Of a stretch of 15,578 nt of DNA, positions 14,008 to 15,578 are shown one piece after another (position 1 is the first letter of the stretch; every line of letters begins with the position of its first letter). The stretch is from Dermatophilus congolensis. Its GTDB lineage: Bacteria > Actinomycetota > Actinomycetes > Actinomycetales > Dermatophilaceae. The translations under genes and the position numbers were made by a program. The stretch is from positions 1 through 15,578 of the forward strand of contig JAUNUP010000049.1 of assembly GCA_030538115.1 (NCBI GenBank), read 5' to 3'. Below the pieces are notes generated by a model that saw only the letters and a program-made list of their open reading frames with translations, was not told where the DNA came from and searched no databases.

Positions 14008-15561
14008 ATGTCAACGCCCGTCACTCCCGAATCCGGCCAGATCCCAGGCGGCACCTCCGCCGACACGAGCGGCTCCAACCAGGTCAACGGCGTCCCCACC
14101 GTCAGCGACCGCAACAGCCTCTCCGTCGGCAGCAACGGCCCCCTCCTGCTTCACGACACTCACCTCATCGACACGCTCGCCCACTTCAACCGCGAGTCGG
14201 TGCCCGAGCGGCGCCCGCACGCCAAGGGCGCGGGTGCCTTCGGTGAATTCATCGTCACCGACGACGTGTCGAAGTACACGAAGGCCGCCGTCTTCCAGCC
14301 CGGCACGACCACCGAGATGCTGGCCCGCTTCTCCACCGTCGCGGGTGAGCTCGGCTCCCCCGACACGTGGCGCGACGTGCGCGGCTTCTCGCTGCGCTTC
14401 TACACGACCGAGGGCAACTACGACCTCGTCGGCAACAACACCCCCGTCTTCTTCGTGCGCGACCCCATGAAGTTCCCGCACTTCATCCACTCCCAGAAGC
14501 GCCTGCCCGACTCCGGCCTGCGCGACAACCACATGCAGTGGGACTTCTGGAGCCTGACCCCCGAGTCGGCACACCAGGTCACCTACCTCATGGGTGACCG
14601 CGGTCTGCCCAAGTCGTGGCGCAACATGAACGGCTACGGCTCGCACACCTACATGTGGATCAACGCTGCGGGCGAGAAGTTCTGGGTCAAGTACCACTTC
14701 CACACCGACCAGGGCGTGGAGAACCTCACGGGCGAAGAGGCCGAGAAGATCACCGGCGCCGACGCCGACTTCCACCGCCGCGACCTGTTCGAGGCCATCG
14801 GCCGTGGCGAGTACCCGAGCTGGACCCTCTCCGTGCAGGTCATGCCGTACGAGGAGGCGAAGACCTACCGCTTCAACCCCTTCGACCTGACGAAGGTGTG
14901 GAGCAAGAAGGACTACCCGCTCATCAAGGTGGGCACCATGCGGCTCAACCGCAACCCCGAGAACTTCCACGCTCAGATCGAGCAGGCCGCGTTCTCGCCG
15001 AGCAACGTCGTACCGGGTATCGGGTTCTCGCCCGACAAGATGCTGCTGGGCCGCGTGTTCGCCTACGACGACGCCGCCCGCTACCGCATCGGCCCGAACT
15101 TCCACCAGCTGCCTGTCAACCGTCCGAAGAACGGCGAGCAGAACCACTACACGATCGACGGTCCGATGCGCGTCGAGCACACCGGTGCCGCACCGACGTA
15201 CGCGCCGAACAGCATGGGCCGCCCGTTCGCCGACCGTCAGGGCGTGGCGGAGGACGGCTGGGAGAGCGACGGCGACATGGTCCGCTCGGCCTACTCCCTG
15301 CACCCCGAGGACGACGACTTCGGCCAGGCCGGCACGCTCGTGCGCGAGGTCTGGGACGACGCCCTGCGCGAGCAGTTCGTGCAGACCGTGGCCGGGCACC
15401 TGCTCGGCGGCGTCAAGGGCGAGGTTCTCGAGCGCGCGTTCTGGTACTGGGACCAGGTCGACGCGGCCTGCGGCGCCAAGATCCGCGAACTCGTGGCGGC
15501 AGGCCAGGGCGCCGCGAACCCCGGCGGCGAAGACGACGAGGCCAAGGCCACCGCTGAGTGA
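14008..15561 (+). CDS. katA: Monofunctional haem catalase
   Basis: This 517-residue enzyme disproportionates hydrogen peroxide to water and oxygen in the cytoplasm. The active-site segment is [20 protein letters not shown] with catalytic His71, and [11 protein letters not shown] supplies Asn144. The proximal haem ligand is Tyr353 in [33 protein letters not shown] and the NADPH-region sequences are also standard. The length and the short tail fit small-subunit (clade 3) catalases. The ATG at 14008 has AAGGAG (13998-14003) close upstream. The same frame stays open far upstream through high GC, but the family N-terminus supports 14008. Position directly after a FurA-like gene suggests peroxide-responsive control. 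The gene ends 17 bases before the window edge. Confidence 0.96.
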   Translation: MSTPVTPESGQIPGGTSADTSGSNQVNGVPTVSDRNSLSVGSNGPLLLHDTHLIDTLAHFNRESVPERRPHAKGAGAFGEFIVTDDVSKYTKAAVFQPGTTTEMLARFSTVAGELGSPDTWRDVRGFSLRFYTTEGNYDLVGNNTPVFFVRDPMKFPHFIHSQKRLPDSGLRDNHMQWDFWSLTPESAHQVTYLMGDRGLPKSWRNMNGYGSHTYMWINAAGEKFWVKYHFHTDQGVENLTGEEAEKITGADADFHRRDLFEAIGRGEYPSWTLSVQVMPYEEAKTYRFNPFDLTKVWSKKDYPLIKVGTMRLNRNPENFHAQIEQAAFSPSNVVPGIGFSPDKMLLGRVFAYDDAARYRIGPNFHQLPVNRPKNGEQNHYTIDGPMRVEHTGAAPTYAPNSMGRPFADRQGVAEDGWESDGDMVRSAYSLHPEDDDFGQAGTLVREVWDDALREQFVQTVAGHLLGGVKGEVLERAFWYWDQVDAACGAKIRELVAAGQGAANPGGEDDEAKATAE

Positions 15562-15578
15562 CTGAAGGCCTGAAGGCC

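Noticed and set aside
14011..15399. Long minus-strand open frame opposite the catalase gene.
   Set aside because: It is the usual antisense shadow of a high-GC gene, with no recognisable domain.
15562..15578. tgaaggcc repeated twice after the catalase stop, perhaps the left arm of a terminator.
   Set aside because: The window ends before a second arm or T run can be seen.
1..15578. Search for tRNA or rRNA genes, CRISPR arrays, insertion sequences and phage attachment sites.
   Set aside because: No cloverleaf, spaced repeat array, transposase or terminal inverted repeats were seen.

Overview
The window is about 15.6 kb of uniformly high-GC DNA with a strong G/C third-position bias. Its genes are typical of an actinobacterium: an infC-rpmI-rplT-SpoU methylase block, a FurA-type regulator next to a catalase, and GTG/TTG starts. 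A member of Micrococcales such as a Dermacoccaceae or Intrasporangiaceae relative is plausible, but the sequence alone does not fix the genus.

Layout, left to right. (1) 1-2290, plus strand: the aspartate-rich end of an unidentified protein, then a HAMP-type sensor histidine kinase and its OmpR-family response regulator, which overlap. (2) 2324-10612, minus strand: a six-gene cluster convergent with the two-component system. In transcription order it holds a COG4671-like glycosyltransferase, two GT4-type glycosyltransferases, a fused type I ABC exporter and two APH-fold small-molecule kinases. The last five genes are joined by four consecutive NTGA-type overlaps, so they are very probably one translationally coupled unit. 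This looks like a pathway that builds, phosphorylates and exports a glycoside or glycolipid; I do not recognise it as a described system. (3) 10716-12919, minus strand: a SpoU/TrmH-family RNA methyltransferase and the ribosomal block rplT, rpmI and infC (read infC to methylase). infC begins at a non-canonical ATC codon. (4) 12920-13382: a divergent regulatory region with a long infC leader, containing a textbook intrinsic terminator (candidate attenuator), and a compact fur promoter. (5) 13383-15561, plus strand: a FurA/CatR-like metalloregulator followed by a clade-3-like monofunctional catalase.

How the parts work together. The infC block shows several RNA-level controls: the leader terminator, a hairpin/pseudoknot candidate that could mask the rpmI ribosome site, and a strong hairpin just after rplT. 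The fur promoter has an inverted repeat whose right arm is its -10 box, which suggests autorepression, with the catalase as a likely co-regulated target. The glycosyltransferase cluster occupies the place after the methylase where pheS-pheT usually sit in actinobacteria. TGAC motifs repeated every 10 bp lie at both ends of its coupled part; the spacing resembles OmpR-family binding sites, so the adjacent response regulator is a candidate (unproven) regulator.
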